Below, in pieces: positions 1 through 13,937 of a DNA stretch of 64,000 nucleotides. Both the position numbers and the translations under genes were made by a program. The first letter of the stretch is position 1; each line of letters opens with the position of its first letter. The notes beneath the pieces are model-generated. The model was not told where the DNA came from. It ran no database searches and saw only the letters and a list, made by a program, of their open reading frames with translations. Origin of the DNA: Linyphia triangularis (lineage: Eukaryota > Arthropoda > Arachnida > Araneae > Linyphiidae); assembly GCA_963978545.1 (NCBI GenBank), contig OZ021723.1, forward strand, positions 96,798,002-96,862,001, written 5' to 3'.

Positions 1-2289
1 GTTGTGTTTATTTATTTTAAAAAAATTAAAAACCAAGAAAAATTCACAATAATTGACGTTTGCGTATTTTGATATATGTCAAGAAAAATAATATTATTAT
101 TTTTTTTTTTTAAAGTTAAAGCTTTCTGTAATATAAAATGATATAAAGAAAATTTTATCTTCACAGAATTTTGATGGGTGAATTAGAAAAAAATTCAAAA
201 AATTCTCAAATTTAAAATATTGAAATTTTTGCTTTTTTTTTTATGTCATCCTAAATGTTATATTTTAAAACAGAATTTGAAAAATAAAATTCTGTGATGA
301 CAAAATGTTTAAAACTATATAAAATTAAATGCAATATTAATTAAATGCTATAAAAATTTGAATAGCCAATTGTGAATGGTTCTGGAGATATATTGATTTG
401 AATTTTCAACATGTGTGAAAAACACTATTGCCCGAAAAACGCACTTTAAGCAGACGATTCAAAGCTTAACGTCTATTAGTGATGTTTAAATAACAGGCAA
501 TTTTGTGGCGTTTTAATCACTAGAGAAATACGATCAAAACATCACTTTTTTCAGGAATGTATGAACTATTTTTTAAAATCAGAAGAAAAAAAGAAAAAAA
601 GAAAAAAAAGAAAAAAAAAAAAAAAAAAAAGGATTTTTGATGAAATTTTGATTCTGAACGCCCTTAACAAATATCCTGGATGGAATGAAGTTTGAAATGT
701 AAAAGAAACTTTTTTAATGAAAGGTTATGATATAAAATCCTCTTATTTTTCATTTACGAATTTAAGTCAATACTTTTGACTAATATGTGCGTACTGATTT
801 TTAAATGTTTGATTGAAATCATTAACTTCAATAATTTTTTTCAAAATTTGAAGCGAAATTTGAATACAAATTTAGTTATGTGATTATAGAAAAGAGGTTG
901 ATATGTGTAAACACTTTAATATTTTTGAATGCATAATATTATTTTATAAATTTAAAGTTTTTGAATATTTTACATTCTTAAATGTTTTGAACAAAACTTT
1001 CAAATTGATATATCAAGCATGTCGGTAGCATGTATAGTTCATATTCAACGAATTGCAAAGTCATTTCCAGTCGTCATTGCCGGTATCTTTAATCGTAACT
1101 GCAAGTAAAATTTTGGCTTGGGAACTCATCTCACCGAGACCTTTTATTTGTTATATTGCACATCTGTGGTATTTGTAGTTTTGGCTTTGAATCTTGACCT
1201 CAGGCAGACAAAAGGTTCATCGGACAAACAGAGAGAACCCCTGTCCAAGATTCTCACTTTTTAAATAGGAAATTATTATAAATATGCCACATATCATACA
1301 TCACTGATAAAACTACTTAAAAAAAGTTTATAACATGGCTCTATTTTAATAGCAAAACATTCCTTAAAATCCATTACTACAGTTAAGTCTTCATAGTCAA
1401 GTCATAGTTTTAAAATTTTTTTTAAAGTATTTTACTTTTTTTTTTAAATCAATGTCATCAATTTTTACTTAGAAAATATTCTAATGTATATTTATTCAAA
1501 AGATATTCTTCTTTTATAAAAATAATACCATATCGTTTCCGTTATAAAAACATATCCTTCTCTATAAAAAAAGAAATAACTTATTTTCCGAAAACCAATA
1601 CATAATCTTACAGTGTATTCACTAAAATAAATATTTTTACATAAATCTCAAGAGAATATTTTGCACCAGAGCCATTTAATAATTCATTCAATCGGCACCC
1701 ACTCTACTTTTAATCATCTATCTTTTAAGAGGCACCACTTCCATTATTTATGAAATCAAAACTGAAGTTCAATTTTATAAGTTCAATTACTGTTCCTTTT
1801 ACACATTACAATTTTCTACATAAATATTAAATTGAATATCAAATAAAAACTATTTTTTGAAACCTCATAATTTTTTTTTATCGACAGTTTTTTACGATGG
1901 CCCTTTTTAAAACATATTTTGGTTTCATTTTTAATTAAATGTCGTAACAATGATGTTTTCCTTGAAGCGTTTTATGAGCTTGCTTTTCAGAAAATGATTT
2001 TTTTTTTATTAAAATTAGCATTTATTAGCATCTTTTGAAAATTAGTTTTATATTACAACAACAAGTTGCAGTTGCTGTGTGCTTTTTGTATAAGTAATAA
2101 ATACGTGATATATGTCTTGAGATTTGATAACTTAATTCCGGGGAATTAATATGTCAGAGTATTTACTTAAAAAGATTTATGCACCAATGACTTTATTACG
2201 CTTGAAAACTATTTTTTACTGTTTATATTTCTTTTGTTTCTTGAGGTATTAAGAAATGTTATTTTCACTGTTTGGCAAACAGTGAGATA
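1..2289. other. AT-rich DNA, nothing recognised
   Basis: No ORF of note, no RNA gene and no clear repeat. It holds poly(A)/poly(T) runs, the longest being a purine run at about 583-631. A slightly less AT-rich stretch at 1,020-1,260 stands out in composition, but I could not match it to anything. Confidence 0.6.
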
Positions 2290-2700
2290 ATAATTATTTC
2301 CAAAGTCGGTTCTTTTCAGTGATTGAAGTTTTATTCTGTCTATGCTGAAACACTAACAATCGATTGTTATTGAATTTTGCAAATTACCGAAATGGAAAGA
2401 AAATAAAGAACAAAAATAATCGGGCATTTTGAAGTACACAGTTCTCTGGTATGTTTAATGGTTACTGTTTTAATATAAAATATATTACAAATATCTTCTA
2501 TAAAACAAAAGCAGAATGCTTGCTAACTTCAGTTATTACACTGTTCAACCCAAAGGGAGAAAACAATTATTTCTAATATCAGTTATTTTCAATAATTGAA
2601 GTATTAATCTGAATATGCTGAAACACTAAAATGCACCTAGTCTTCTCTTATCTGAATTAATATTCAATCGCATGTTATTGAATTACCATATTATCAAAAT
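2290..2700 (+). repeat. Diverged edge copies of the 320-bp satellite (proto-monomers)
   Basis: The stretch from about 2,393 matches the first ~130 bp of the satellite monomer with many substitutions. It then runs into sequence absent from the main array (2,520-2,700). That extra sequence is itself duplicated: the motif TGCTGAAACACTAA occurs near 2,343 and again near 2,617, each time followed by a diverged monomer start. This is the older margin of the array, before homogenisation. A longer ancestral unit is a plausible inference. Confidence 0.7.
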
Positions 2701-3360
2701 GGAAAGAATATTAAGAACACAAATAATTGTGCATATTGAAGTACACAGCTCTCTGGTATATGTTTAATGATTACTGTTTTATCATAAAATATGTCACAAA
2801 TATCTTTTATAAAACAATTTCAGTAAGCTTGATAATTTTTTTTCTTGAAAGTGAAATATAAAATAGAAAAAAAAAAAAAATAATAATAATAATAATACTT
2901 GAAAAGTCTTTAAATTACTGCACTACATTATGTTAAAAAAGAATAAGAAAAAGTATAATGTCGAAATTCACAACTAAAATTTTACATAAAGGATAAAGGG
3001 AATAAAGATGTAATGAAACATTTTTTATACAAAAAATGGAAAGAATATTAAGAACACAAATAATTGTGCATTTTGAAGTACACAGCTCTCTGGTATGTTT
3101 AATGATTACTGTTTTATTATAAAATATGTCACAAATATCTTTTATAAAACAAATGCAGTATGCTTGATAATTTTTTTTTTCTTGAAAGTGAAATATAAAA
3201 TAGAAAAAAAAAAAAAAATACTTGAAAAGTCTTTAAATTACTGCGCTACATTATGTTAAAAAAGAATAAGAAAAAGTATAATGTCGAAATTCACAACTAA
3301 AATTTTACATAAAGGATAAAGGGAATAAAGATGTAATGAAACATTTTTTATACAAAAAAT

Positions 3361-6300
3361 GGAAAGAATATTAAGAACACAAATAATTGTGCATTTTGAA
3401 GTACACAGCTCTCTGGTATGTTTAATGATTACTGTTTTATTATAAAATATGTCACAAATATCTTTTATAAAACAAATGCAGTATGCTTGATAATTTTTTT
3501 TTCTTGAAAGTGAAATATAAAATAGAAAAAAAAAAAAAATACTTGAAAAGTCTTTAAATTACTGCACTACATTACGTTAAAAAAGAAAAAGAAAAAGTAT
3601 AATGTCGAAATTCACAACTAAAATTTTACATAAAGGATAAAGGGAATAAAGATGTAATGAAACATTTTTATACAAAAAATGGAAAGAATATTAAGAACAC
3701 AAATAATTGTGCATTTTGAAGTACACAGCTCTCTGGTATGTTTAATGATTACTGTTTTATTATAAAATATGTCACAAATATCTTTTATAAAACAAATGCA
3801 GTATGCTTGATAATTTTTTTTCTTGAAAGTGAAATATAAAATAGAAAAAAAAAAAAAAAATACTTGAAAAGTCTTTAAATTACTGCACTACATTACGTTA
3901 AAAAAGAATAAGTAAAAGTATAATGTCGAAATTCACAACTAAAATTTTACATAAAGGATAAAGGGAATAAAGATTTAATGAAACATTTTTTATACAAAAA
4001 ATGGAAAGAATATTAAGAACACAAATAATTGTGCATTTTGAAGTACACAGCTCTCTGGTATGTTTAATGATTACTGTTTTATTATAAAATATGTCACAAA
4101 TATCTTTTATAAAACAAATGCAGTATGCTTGATAATTTTTTTTTCTTGAAAGTGAAATATAAAATAGAAGAAAAAAAAAATACTTGAAAAGTCTTTAAAT
4201 TACTGCACTACATTATGTTAAAAAAGAATAAGAAAAAGTATAATGTCGAAATTCACAACTAAAATTTTACATAAAGGATAAAGGGAATAAAGATGTAATG
4301 AAACATTTTTTATACAAAAAATGGAAAGAATATTAAGAACACAAATAATTGTGCATTTTGAAGTACACAGCTCTCTGGTATGTTTAATGATTACTGCTTT
4401 ATTATAAAATATGTCACAAATATCCTTTATAAAACAAATGCAGTATGCTTGATAATTTTTTTTTCTTGAAAGTGAAATATAAAATAGAAAAAAAAAAAAA
4501 ATACTTGAAAAGTCTTTAAATTACTGCGCTACATTATGCTAAAAAAGAATAAGAAAAAGTATAATGTCGAAATTCACAACTAAAATTTTACATAAAGGAT
4601 AAAGGGAATAAAGATGTAATGAAACATTTTTTATACAAAAAATGGAAAGAATATTAAGAACACAAATAATTGTGCATTTTGAAGTACACAGCTCTCTGGT
4701 ATGTTTAATGATTACTGTTTTATTATAAAATATGTCACAAATATCTTTTATAAAACAAATGGAGTATGCTTGATAATTTTTTTTTCTTGAAAGTGAAATA
4801 TAAAATAGAAAAAAAAAAAAATACTTGAAAAGTCTTTAAATTACTGCACTACATTACGTTAAAAAAGAATAAGAAAAAGTATAATGTCGAAATTCACAAC
4901 TAAAATTTTACATAAAGGATAAAGGGAATAAAGATGTAATGAAACATTTTTTATACAAAAAATGGAAAGAATATTAAGAACACAAATAATTGTGCATTTT
5001 GAAGTACACAGCTCTCTGGTATGTTTAATGATTACTGTTTTATTATAAAATATGTCACAAATATCTTTTATAAAACAAATGCAGTATGCTTGATAATTTT
5101 TTTTCTTGAAAGTGAAATATAAAATAGAAGAAAAAAAAATACTTGAAAAGTCTTTAAATTACTGCACTACATTATGTTAAAAAAGAATAAGAAAAAGTAT
5201 AATGTCGAAATTCACAACTAAAATTTTACATAAAGGATAAAGGGAATAAAGATGTAATGAAACATTTTTTATACAAAAAATGGAAAGAATATTAAGAACA
5301 CAAATAATTGTGCATTTTGAAGTACACAGCTCTCTGGTATGTTTAATGATTACTGTTTTATTATAAAATATGTCACAAATATCTTTTATAAAACAAATGG
5401 AGTATGCTTGATAATTTTTTTTTCTTGAAAGTGAAATATAAAATAGAAAAAAAAAAAAATACTTGAAAAGTCTTTAAATTACTGCACTACATTACGTTAA
5501 AAAAGAATAAGAAAAAGTATAATGTCGAAATTCACAACTAAAATTTTACATAAAGGATAAAGGGAATAAAGATGTAATGAAACATTTTTTATACAAAAAA
5601 TGGAAAGAATATTAAGAACACAAATAATTGTGCATTTTGAAGTACACAGCTCTCTGGTATGTTTAATGATTACTGTTTTATTATAAAATATGTCACAAAT
5701 ATCTTTTATAAAACAAATGCAGTATGCTTGATAATTTTTTTTCTTGAAAGTGAAATATAAAATAGAAGAAAAAAAAAATACTTAAAAAGTCTTTAAATTA
5801 CTGCACTACATTATGTTAAAAAAGAATAAGAAAAAGTATAATGTCGAAATTCACAACTAAAATTTTACATAAAGGATAAAGGGAATAAAGATGTAATGAA
5901 ACATTTTTTATACAAAAAATGGAAAGAATATTAAGAACACAAATAATTGTGCATTTTGAAGTACACAGCTCTCTGGTATGTTTAATGATTACTGTTTTAT
6001 TATAAAATATGTCACAAATATCTTTTATAAAACAAATGGAGTATGCTTGATAATTTTTTTTTCTTGAAAGTGAAATATAAAATAGAAAAAAAAAAAAAAA
6101 TACTTGAAAAGTCTTTAAATTACTGCACTACATTACGTTAAAAAAGAATAAGAAAAAGTATAATGTCGAAATTCACAACTAAAATTTTACATAAAGGATA
6201 AAGGGAATAAAGATGTAATGAAACATTTTTTATACAAAAAATGGAAAGAATATTAAGAACACAAATAATTGTGCATTTTGAAGTACACAGCTCTCTGGTA

Positions 6301-8168
6301 TGTTTAATGATTACTGTTTTATTATAAAATATGTCACAAATATCTTTTATAAAACAAATGCAGTAGGCTTGATAATTTTTTTTTCTTGAAAGTGAAATAT
6401 AAAATAGAAGAAAAAAAAAATACTTGAAAAGTCTTTAAATTACTGCACTACATTATGTTAAAAAAGAATAAGAAAAAGTATAATGTCGAAATTCACAACT
6501 AAAATTTTACATAAAGGATAAAGGGAATAAAGATGTAATGAAACATTTTTTATACAAAAAATGGAAAGAATATTAAGAACACAAATAATTGTGCATTTTG
6601 AAGTACACAGCTCTCTGGTATGTTTAATGATTACTGTTTTATTATAAAATATGTCACAAATATCTTTTATAAAACAAATGCAGTATGCTTGATAATTTTT
6701 TTTTCTTGAAAGTGAAATATAAAATAGAAAAAAAAAAAAATACTTGAAAAGTCTTTAAATTACTGCGCTACATTATGTTAAAAAAGAATAAGAAAAAGTA
6801 TAATGTCGAAATTCACAACTAAAATTTTACATAAAGGATAAAGGGAATAAAGATGTAATGAAACATTTTTTATACAAAAAATGGAAAGAATATTAAGAAC
6901 ACAAATAATTGTGCATTTTGAAGTACACAGCTCTCTGGTATGTTTAATGATTACTGTTTTATTATAAAATATGTCACAAATATCTTTTATAAAACAAATG
7001 CAGTATGCTTGATAATTTTTTTTTCTTGAAAGTGAAATATAAAATAGAAAAAAAAAAAAAAATACTTGAAAAGTCTTTAAATTACTGCACTACATTACGT
7101 TAAAAAAGAATAAGAAAAAGTATAATGTCGAAATTCACAACTAAAATTTTACATAAAGGATAAAGGGAATAAAGATGTAATGAAACATTTTTTATACAAA
7201 AAATGGAAAGAATATTAAGAACACAAATAATTGTGCATTTTGAAGTACACAGCTCTCTGGTATGTTTAATGATTACTGTTTTATTATAAAATATGTCACA
7301 AATATCTTTTATAAAACAAATGCAGTATGCTTGATAATTTTTTTTTCTTGAAAGTGAAATATAAAATAGAAGAAAAAAAAAATACTTGAAAAGTCTTTAA
7401 ATTACTGCACTACATTATGTTAAAAAAGAATAAGAAAAAGTATAATGTCGAAATTCACAACTAAAATTTTACATAAAGGATAAAGGGAATAAAGATGTAA
7501 TGAAACATTTTTTATACAAAAAATGGAAAGAATATTAAGAACACAAATAATTGTGCATTTTGAAGTACACAGCTCTCTGGTATGTTTAATGATTACTTTT
7601 TTATTATAAAATATGTCACAAATATCTTTTATAAAACAAATGCAGTATGCTTGATAATTTTTTTTTCTTGAAAGTGAAATATAAAATAGAAAAAAAAAAA
7701 AAAATACTTGAAAAGTCTTTAAATTACTGCACTACATTACGTTAAAAAAGAATAAGAAAAAGTATAATGACGAAATTCACAACTAAAATTTTACATAAAG
7801 GATAAAGGGAATAAAGATGTAATGAAACATTTTTTATACAAAAAATGGAAAGAATATTAAGAACACAAATAATTGTGCATTTTGAAGTACACAGCTCTCT
7901 GGTATGTTTAATGATTACTGTTTTATTATAAAATATGTCACAAATATCTTTTATAAAACAAATGCAGTATGCTTGATAATTTTTTTTTCTTGAAAGTGAA
8001 ATATAAAATAGAAAAGAAAAAAAAAATACTTGAAAAGTCTTTAAATTACTGCGCTACATTATGTTAAAAAAGAATAAGAAAAAGTATAATGTCGAAATTC
8101 ACAACTAAAATTTTACATAAAGGATAAAGGGAATAAAGATGTAATGAAACATTTTTTATACAAAAAAT
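3361..8168 (+). repeat. Higher-order repeat block, copy 1 (15 monomers)
   Basis: The monomer starts in this block reappear 5,128 bp downstream, one for one (3681 to 8809, 4003 to 9131, 5282 to 10410, 6883 to 12011, 7525 to 12653). Private variants travel with them: a five-T ATTTTTATAC near 3,664, AAAGAAAAAGAAAAAG near 3,581, GATTTAATG near 3,973, CTGCTTTATT near 4,396 and CAGTAGGCTT at 6,361. A base at about 3,913 (AGTAAAAG here, AGAAAAAG in copy 2) separates the copies, so they are not simply the same sequence twice. Confidence 0.93.
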
Positions 8169-8488
8169 GGAAAGAATATTAAGAACACAAATAATTGTGC
8201 ATTTTGAAGTACACAGCTCTCTGGTATGTTTAATGATTACTGTTTTATTATAAAATATGTCACAAATATCTTTTATAAAACAAATGCAGTATGCTTGATA
8301 ATTTTTTTTTCTTGAAAGTGAAATATAAAATAGAAGAAAAAAAAAATACTTGAAAAGTCTTTAAATTACTGCACTACATTATGTTAAAAAAGAATAAGAA
8401 AAAGTATAATGTCGAAATTCACAACTAAAATTTTACATAAAGGATAAAGGGAATAAAGATGTAATGAAACATTTTTTATACAAAAAAT

Positions 8489-11400
8489 GGAAAGAATATT
8501 AAGAACACAAATAATTGTGCATTTTGAAGTACACAGCTCTCTGGTATGTTTAATGATTACTGTTTTATTATAAAATATGTCACAAATATCTTTTATAAAA
8601 CAAATGCAGTATGCTTGATAATTTTTTTTTCTTGAAAGTGAAATATAAAATAGAAAAAAAAAAAAAATACTTGAAAAGTCTTTAAATTACTGCACTACAT
8701 TACGTTAAAAAAGAAAAAGAAAAAGTATAATGTCGAAATTCACAACTAAAATTTTACATAAAGGATAAAGGGAATAAAGATGTAATGAAACATTTTTATA
8801 CAAAAAATGGAAAGAATATTAAGAACACAAATAATTGTGCATTTTGAAGTACACAGCTCTCTGGTATGTTTAATGATTACTGTTTTATTATAAAATATGT
8901 CACAAATATCTTTTATAAAACAAATGCAGTATGCTTGATAATTTTTTTTCTTGAAAGTGAAATATAAAATAGAAAAAAAAAAAAAAAATACTTGAAAAGT
9001 CTTTAAATTACTGCACTACATTACGTTAAAAAAGAATAAGAAAAAGTATAATGTCGAAATTCACAACTAAAATTTTACATAAAGGATAAAGGGAATAAAG
9101 ATTTAATGAAACATTTTTTATACAAAAAATGGAAAGAATATTAAGAACACAAATAATTGTGCATTTTGAAGTACACAGCTCTCTGGTATGTTTAATGATT
9201 ACTGTTTTATTATAAAATATGTCACAAATATCTTTTATAAAACAAATGCAGTATGCTTGATAATTTTTTTTTCTTGAAAGTGAAATATAAAATAGAAGAA
9301 AAAAAAAATACTTGAAAAGTCTTTAAATTACTGCACTACATTATGTTAAAAAAGAATAAGAAAAAGTATAATGTCGAAATTCACAACTAAAATTTTACAT
9401 AAAGGATAAAGGGAATAAAGATGTAATGAAACATTTTTTATACAAAAAATGGAAAGAATATTAAGAACACAAATAATTGTGCATTTTGAAGTACACAGCT
9501 CTCTGGTATGTTTAATGATTACTGCTTTATTATAAAATATGTCACAAATATCCTTTATAAAACAAATGCAGTATGCTTGATAATTTTTTTTTCTTGAAAG
9601 TGAAATATAAAATAGAAAAAAAAAAAAAATACTTGAAAAGTCTTTAAATTACTGCGCTACATTATGCTAAAAAAGAATAAGAAAAAGTATAATGTCGAAA
9701 TTCACAACTAAAATTTTACATAAAGGATAAAGGGAATAAAGATGTAATGAAACATTTTTTATACAAAAAATGGAAAGAATATTAAGAACACAAATAATTG
9801 TGCATTTTGAAGTACACAGCTCTCTGGTATGTTTAATGATTACTGTTTTATTATAAAATATGTCACAAATATCTTTTATAAAACAAATGGAGTATGCTTG
9901 ATAATTTTTTTTTCTTGAAAGTGAAATATAAAATAGAAAAAAAAAAAAATACTTGAAAAGTCTTTAAATTACTGCACTACATTACGTTAAAAAAGAATAA
10001 GAAAAAGTATAATGTCGAAATTCACAACTAAAATTTTACATAAAGGATAAAGGGAATAAAGATGTAATGAAACATTTTTTATACAAAAAATGGAAAGAAT
10101 ATTAAGAACACAAATAATTGTGCATTTTGAAGTACACAGCTCTCTGGTATGTTTAATGATTACTGTTTTATTATAAAATATGTCACAAATATCTTTTATA
10201 AAACAAATGCAGTATGCTTGATAATTTTTTTTCTTGAAAGTGAAATATAAAATAGAAGAAAAAAAAATACTTGAAAAGTCTTTAAATTACTGCACTACAT
10301 TATGTTAAAAAAGAATAAGAAAAAGTATAATGTCGAAATTCACAACTAAAATTTTACATAAAGGATAAAGGGAATAAAGATGTAATGAAACATTTTTTAT
10401 ACAAAAAATGGAAAGAATATTAAGAACACAAATAATTGTGCATTTTGAAGTACACAGCTCTCTGGTATGTTTAATGATTACTGTTTTATTATAAAATATG
10501 TCACAAATATCTTTTATAAAACAAATGGAGTATGCTTGATAATTTTTTTTTCTTGAAAGTGAAATATAAAATAGAAAAAAAAAAAAATACTTGAAAAGTC
10601 TTTAAATTACTGCACTACATTACGTTAAAAAAGAATAAGAAAAAGTATAATGTCGAAATTCACAACTAAAATTTTACATAAAGGATAAAGGGAATAAAGA
10701 TGTAATGAAACATTTTTTATACAAAAAATGGAAAGAATATTAAGAACACAAATAATTGTGCATTTTGAAGTACACAGCTCTCTGGTATGTTTAATGATTA
10801 CTGTTTTATTATAAAATATGTCACAAATATCTTTTATAAAACAAATGCAGTATGCTTGATAATTTTTTTTCTTGAAAGTGAAATATAAAATAGAAGAAAA
10901 AAAAAATACTTAAAAAGTCTTTAAATTACTGCACTACATTATGTTAAAAAAGAATAAGAAAAAGTATAATGTCGAAATTCACAACTAAAATTTTACATAA
11001 AGGATAAAGGGAATAAAGATGTAATGAAACATTTTTTATACAAAAAATGGAAAGAATATTAAGAACACAAATAATTGTGCATTTTGAAGTACACAGCTCT
11101 CTGGTATGTTTAATGATTACTGTTTTATTATAAAATATGTCACAAATATCTTTTATAAAACAAATGGAGTATGCTTGATAATTTTTTTTTCTTGAAAGTG
11201 AAATATAAAATAGAAAAAAAAAAAAAAATACTTGAAAAGTCTTTAAATTACTGCACTACATTACGTTAAAAAAGAATAAGAAAAAGTATAATGTCGAAAT
11301 TCACAACTAAAATTTTACATAAAGGATAAAGGGAATAAAGATGTAATGAAACATTTTTTATACAAAAAATGGAAAGAATATTAAGAACACAAATAATTGT

Positions 11401-13298
11401 GCATTTTGAAGTACACAGCTCTCTGGTATGTTTAATGATTACTGTTTTATTATAAAATATGTCACAAATATCTTTTATAAAACAAATGCAGTAGGCTTGA
11501 TAATTTTTTTTTCTTGAAAGTGAAATATAAAATAGAAGAAAAAAAAAATACTTGAAAAGTCTTTAAATTACTGCACTACATTATGTTAAAAAAGAATAAG
11601 AAAAAGTATAATGTCGAAATTCACAACTAAAATTTTACATAAAGGATAAAGGGAATAAAGATGTAATGAAACATTTTTTATACAAAAAATGGAAAGAATA
11701 TTAAGAACACAAATAATTGTGCATTTTGAAGTACACAGCTCTCTGGTATGTTTAATGATTACTGTTTTATTATAAAATATGTCACAAATATCTTTTATAA
11801 AACAAATGCAGTATGCTTGATAATTTTTTTTTCTTGAAAGTGAAATATAAAATAGAAAAAAAAAAAAATACTTGAAAAGTCTTTAAATTACTGCGCTACA
11901 TTATGTTAAAAAAGAATAAGAAAAAGTATAATGTCGAAATTCACAACTAAAATTTTACATAAAGGATAAAGGGAATAAAGATGTAATGAAACATTTTTTA
12001 TACAAAAAATGGAAAGAATATTAAGAACACAAATAATTGTGCATTTTGAAGTACACAGCTCTCTGGTATGTTTAATGATTACTGTTTTATTATAAAATAT
12101 GTCACAAATATCTTTTATAAAACAAATGCAGTATGCTTGATAATTTTTTTTTCTTGAAAGTGAAATATAAAATAGAAAAAAAAAAAAAAATACTTGAAAA
12201 GTCTTTAAATTACTGCACTACATTACGTTAAAAAAGAATAAGAAAAAGTATAATGTCGAAATTCACAACTAAAATTTTACATAAAGGATAAAGGGAATAA
12301 AGATGTAATGAAACATTTTTTATACAAAAAATGGAAAGAATATTAAGAACACAAATAATTGTGCATTTTGAAGTACACAGCTCTCTGGTATGTTTAATGA
12401 TTACTGTTTTATTATAAAATATGTCACAAATATCTTTTATAAAACAAATGCAGTATGCTTGATAATTTTTTTTTCTTGAAAGTGAAATATAAAATAGAAG
12501 AAAAAAAAAATACTTGAAAAGTCTTTAAATTACTGCACTACATTATGTTAAAAAAGAATAAGAAAAAGTATAATGTCGAAATTCACAACTAAAATTTTAC
12601 ATAAAGGATAAAGGGAATAAAGATGTAATGAAACATTTTTTATACAAAAAATGGAAAGAATATTAAGAACACAAATAATTGTGCATTTTGAAGTACACAG
12701 CTCTCTGGTATGTTTAATGATTACTTTTTTATTATAAAATATGTCACAAATATCTTTTATAAAACAAATGCAGTATGCTTGATAATTTTTTTTTCTTGAA
12801 AGTGAAATATAAAATAGAAAAAAAAAAAAAAAATACTTGAAAAGTCTTTAAATTACTGCACTACATTACGTTAAAAAAGAATAAGAAAAAGTATAATGAC
12901 GAAATTCACAACTAAAATTTTACATAAAGGATAAAGGGAATAAAGATGTAATGAAACATTTTTTATACAAAAAATGGAAAGAATATTAAGAACACAAATA
13001 ATTGTGCATTTTGAAGTACACAGCTCTCTGGTATGTTTAATGATTACTGTTTTATTATAAAATATGTCACAAATATCTTTTATAAAACAAATGCAGTATG
13101 CTTGATAATTTTTTTTTCTTGAAAGTGAAATATAAAATAGAAAAGAAAAAAAAAATACTTGAAAAGTCTTTAAATTACTGCGCTACATTATGTTAAAAAA
13201 GAATAAGAAAAAGTATAATGTCGAAATTCACAACTAAAATTTTACATAAAGGATAAAGGGAATAAAGATGTAATGAAACATTTTTTATACAAAAAATG
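8489..13298 (+). repeat. Higher-order repeat block, copy 2 (15 monomers)
   Basis: Second copy of the 15-monomer block, at a constant +5,128 offset through 12653 and then +5,129 to +5,130 as A-runs slip. The monomer between the copies (8169-8488) is not matched at 13,299. The monomer at 13,299 instead resembles the one at 12,653, sharing TTACTTTTTT and AATGACG, which points to a further local two-monomer duplication. The likely cause is unequal exchange between misaligned arrays. An assembly artefact is possible but is argued against by the few differences. Confidence 0.92.
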
Positions 13299-13937
13299 GA
13301 AAGAATATTAAGAACACAAATAATTGTGCATTTTGAAGTACACAGCTCTCTGGTATGTTTAATGATTACTTTTTTATTATAAAATATGTCACAAATATCT
13401 TTTATAAAACAAATGCAGTATGCTTGATAATTTTTTTTTCTTGAAAGTGAAATATAAAATAGAAAAAAAAAAAAAAATACTTGAAAAGTCTTTAAATTAC
13501 TGCACTACATTACGTTAAAAAAGAATAAGAAAAAGTATAATGACGAAATTCACAACTAAAATTTTACATAAAGGATAAAGGGAATAAAGATGTAATGAAA
13601 CATTTTTTATACAAAAAATGGAAAGAATATTAAGAACACAAATAATTGTGCATTTTGAAGTACACAGCTCTCTGGTATGTTTAATGATTACTGTTTTATT
13701 ATAAAATATGTCATAAATATCTTTTATAAAACAAATGCAGTATGCTTGATAATTTTTTTTTCTTGAAAGTGAAATATAAAATAGAAAAAAAAAATACTTG
13801 AAAAGTCTTTAAATTACTGCACTACATTATGTTAAAAAAGAATAAGAAAAAGTATAATGTCGAAATTCACAACTAAAATTTTACATAAAGGATAAAGGGA
13901 ATAAAGATGTAATGAAACATTTTTTATACAAAAAAAA

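Larger units (their letters stand above)
2701..13937 (+). repeat. Satellite array, 35 monomers of ~320 bp
   Basis: The word GGAAAGAATATTAAGAACAC recurs at 2701, 3038, 3361, 3681, 4003, 4323, 4644 and so on to 13620, giving 35 head-to-tail units of 318-337 bp. Monomers are nearly identical and differ mainly in the length of an internal A-run plus a few diagnostic bases: TACGTT or TATGTT, GCACT or GCGCT, an early G in the A-run, and CAGTATG, GAGTATG or CAGTAGG. They are strongly AT-rich and have no ORF. The right edge is abrupt at about 13,937, where an intact monomer stops in unrelated sequence. No CENP-B-like box or tRNA-like promoter was seen. Whether this is centromeric, pericentromeric or an isolated arm array cannot be told from the window. 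Confidence 0.97.

Noticed and set aside
2701..13937. CRISPR-like array or tandem gene cluster
   Set aside because: Units are contiguous 320-bp monomers without spacers or ORFs; it is satellite DNA.
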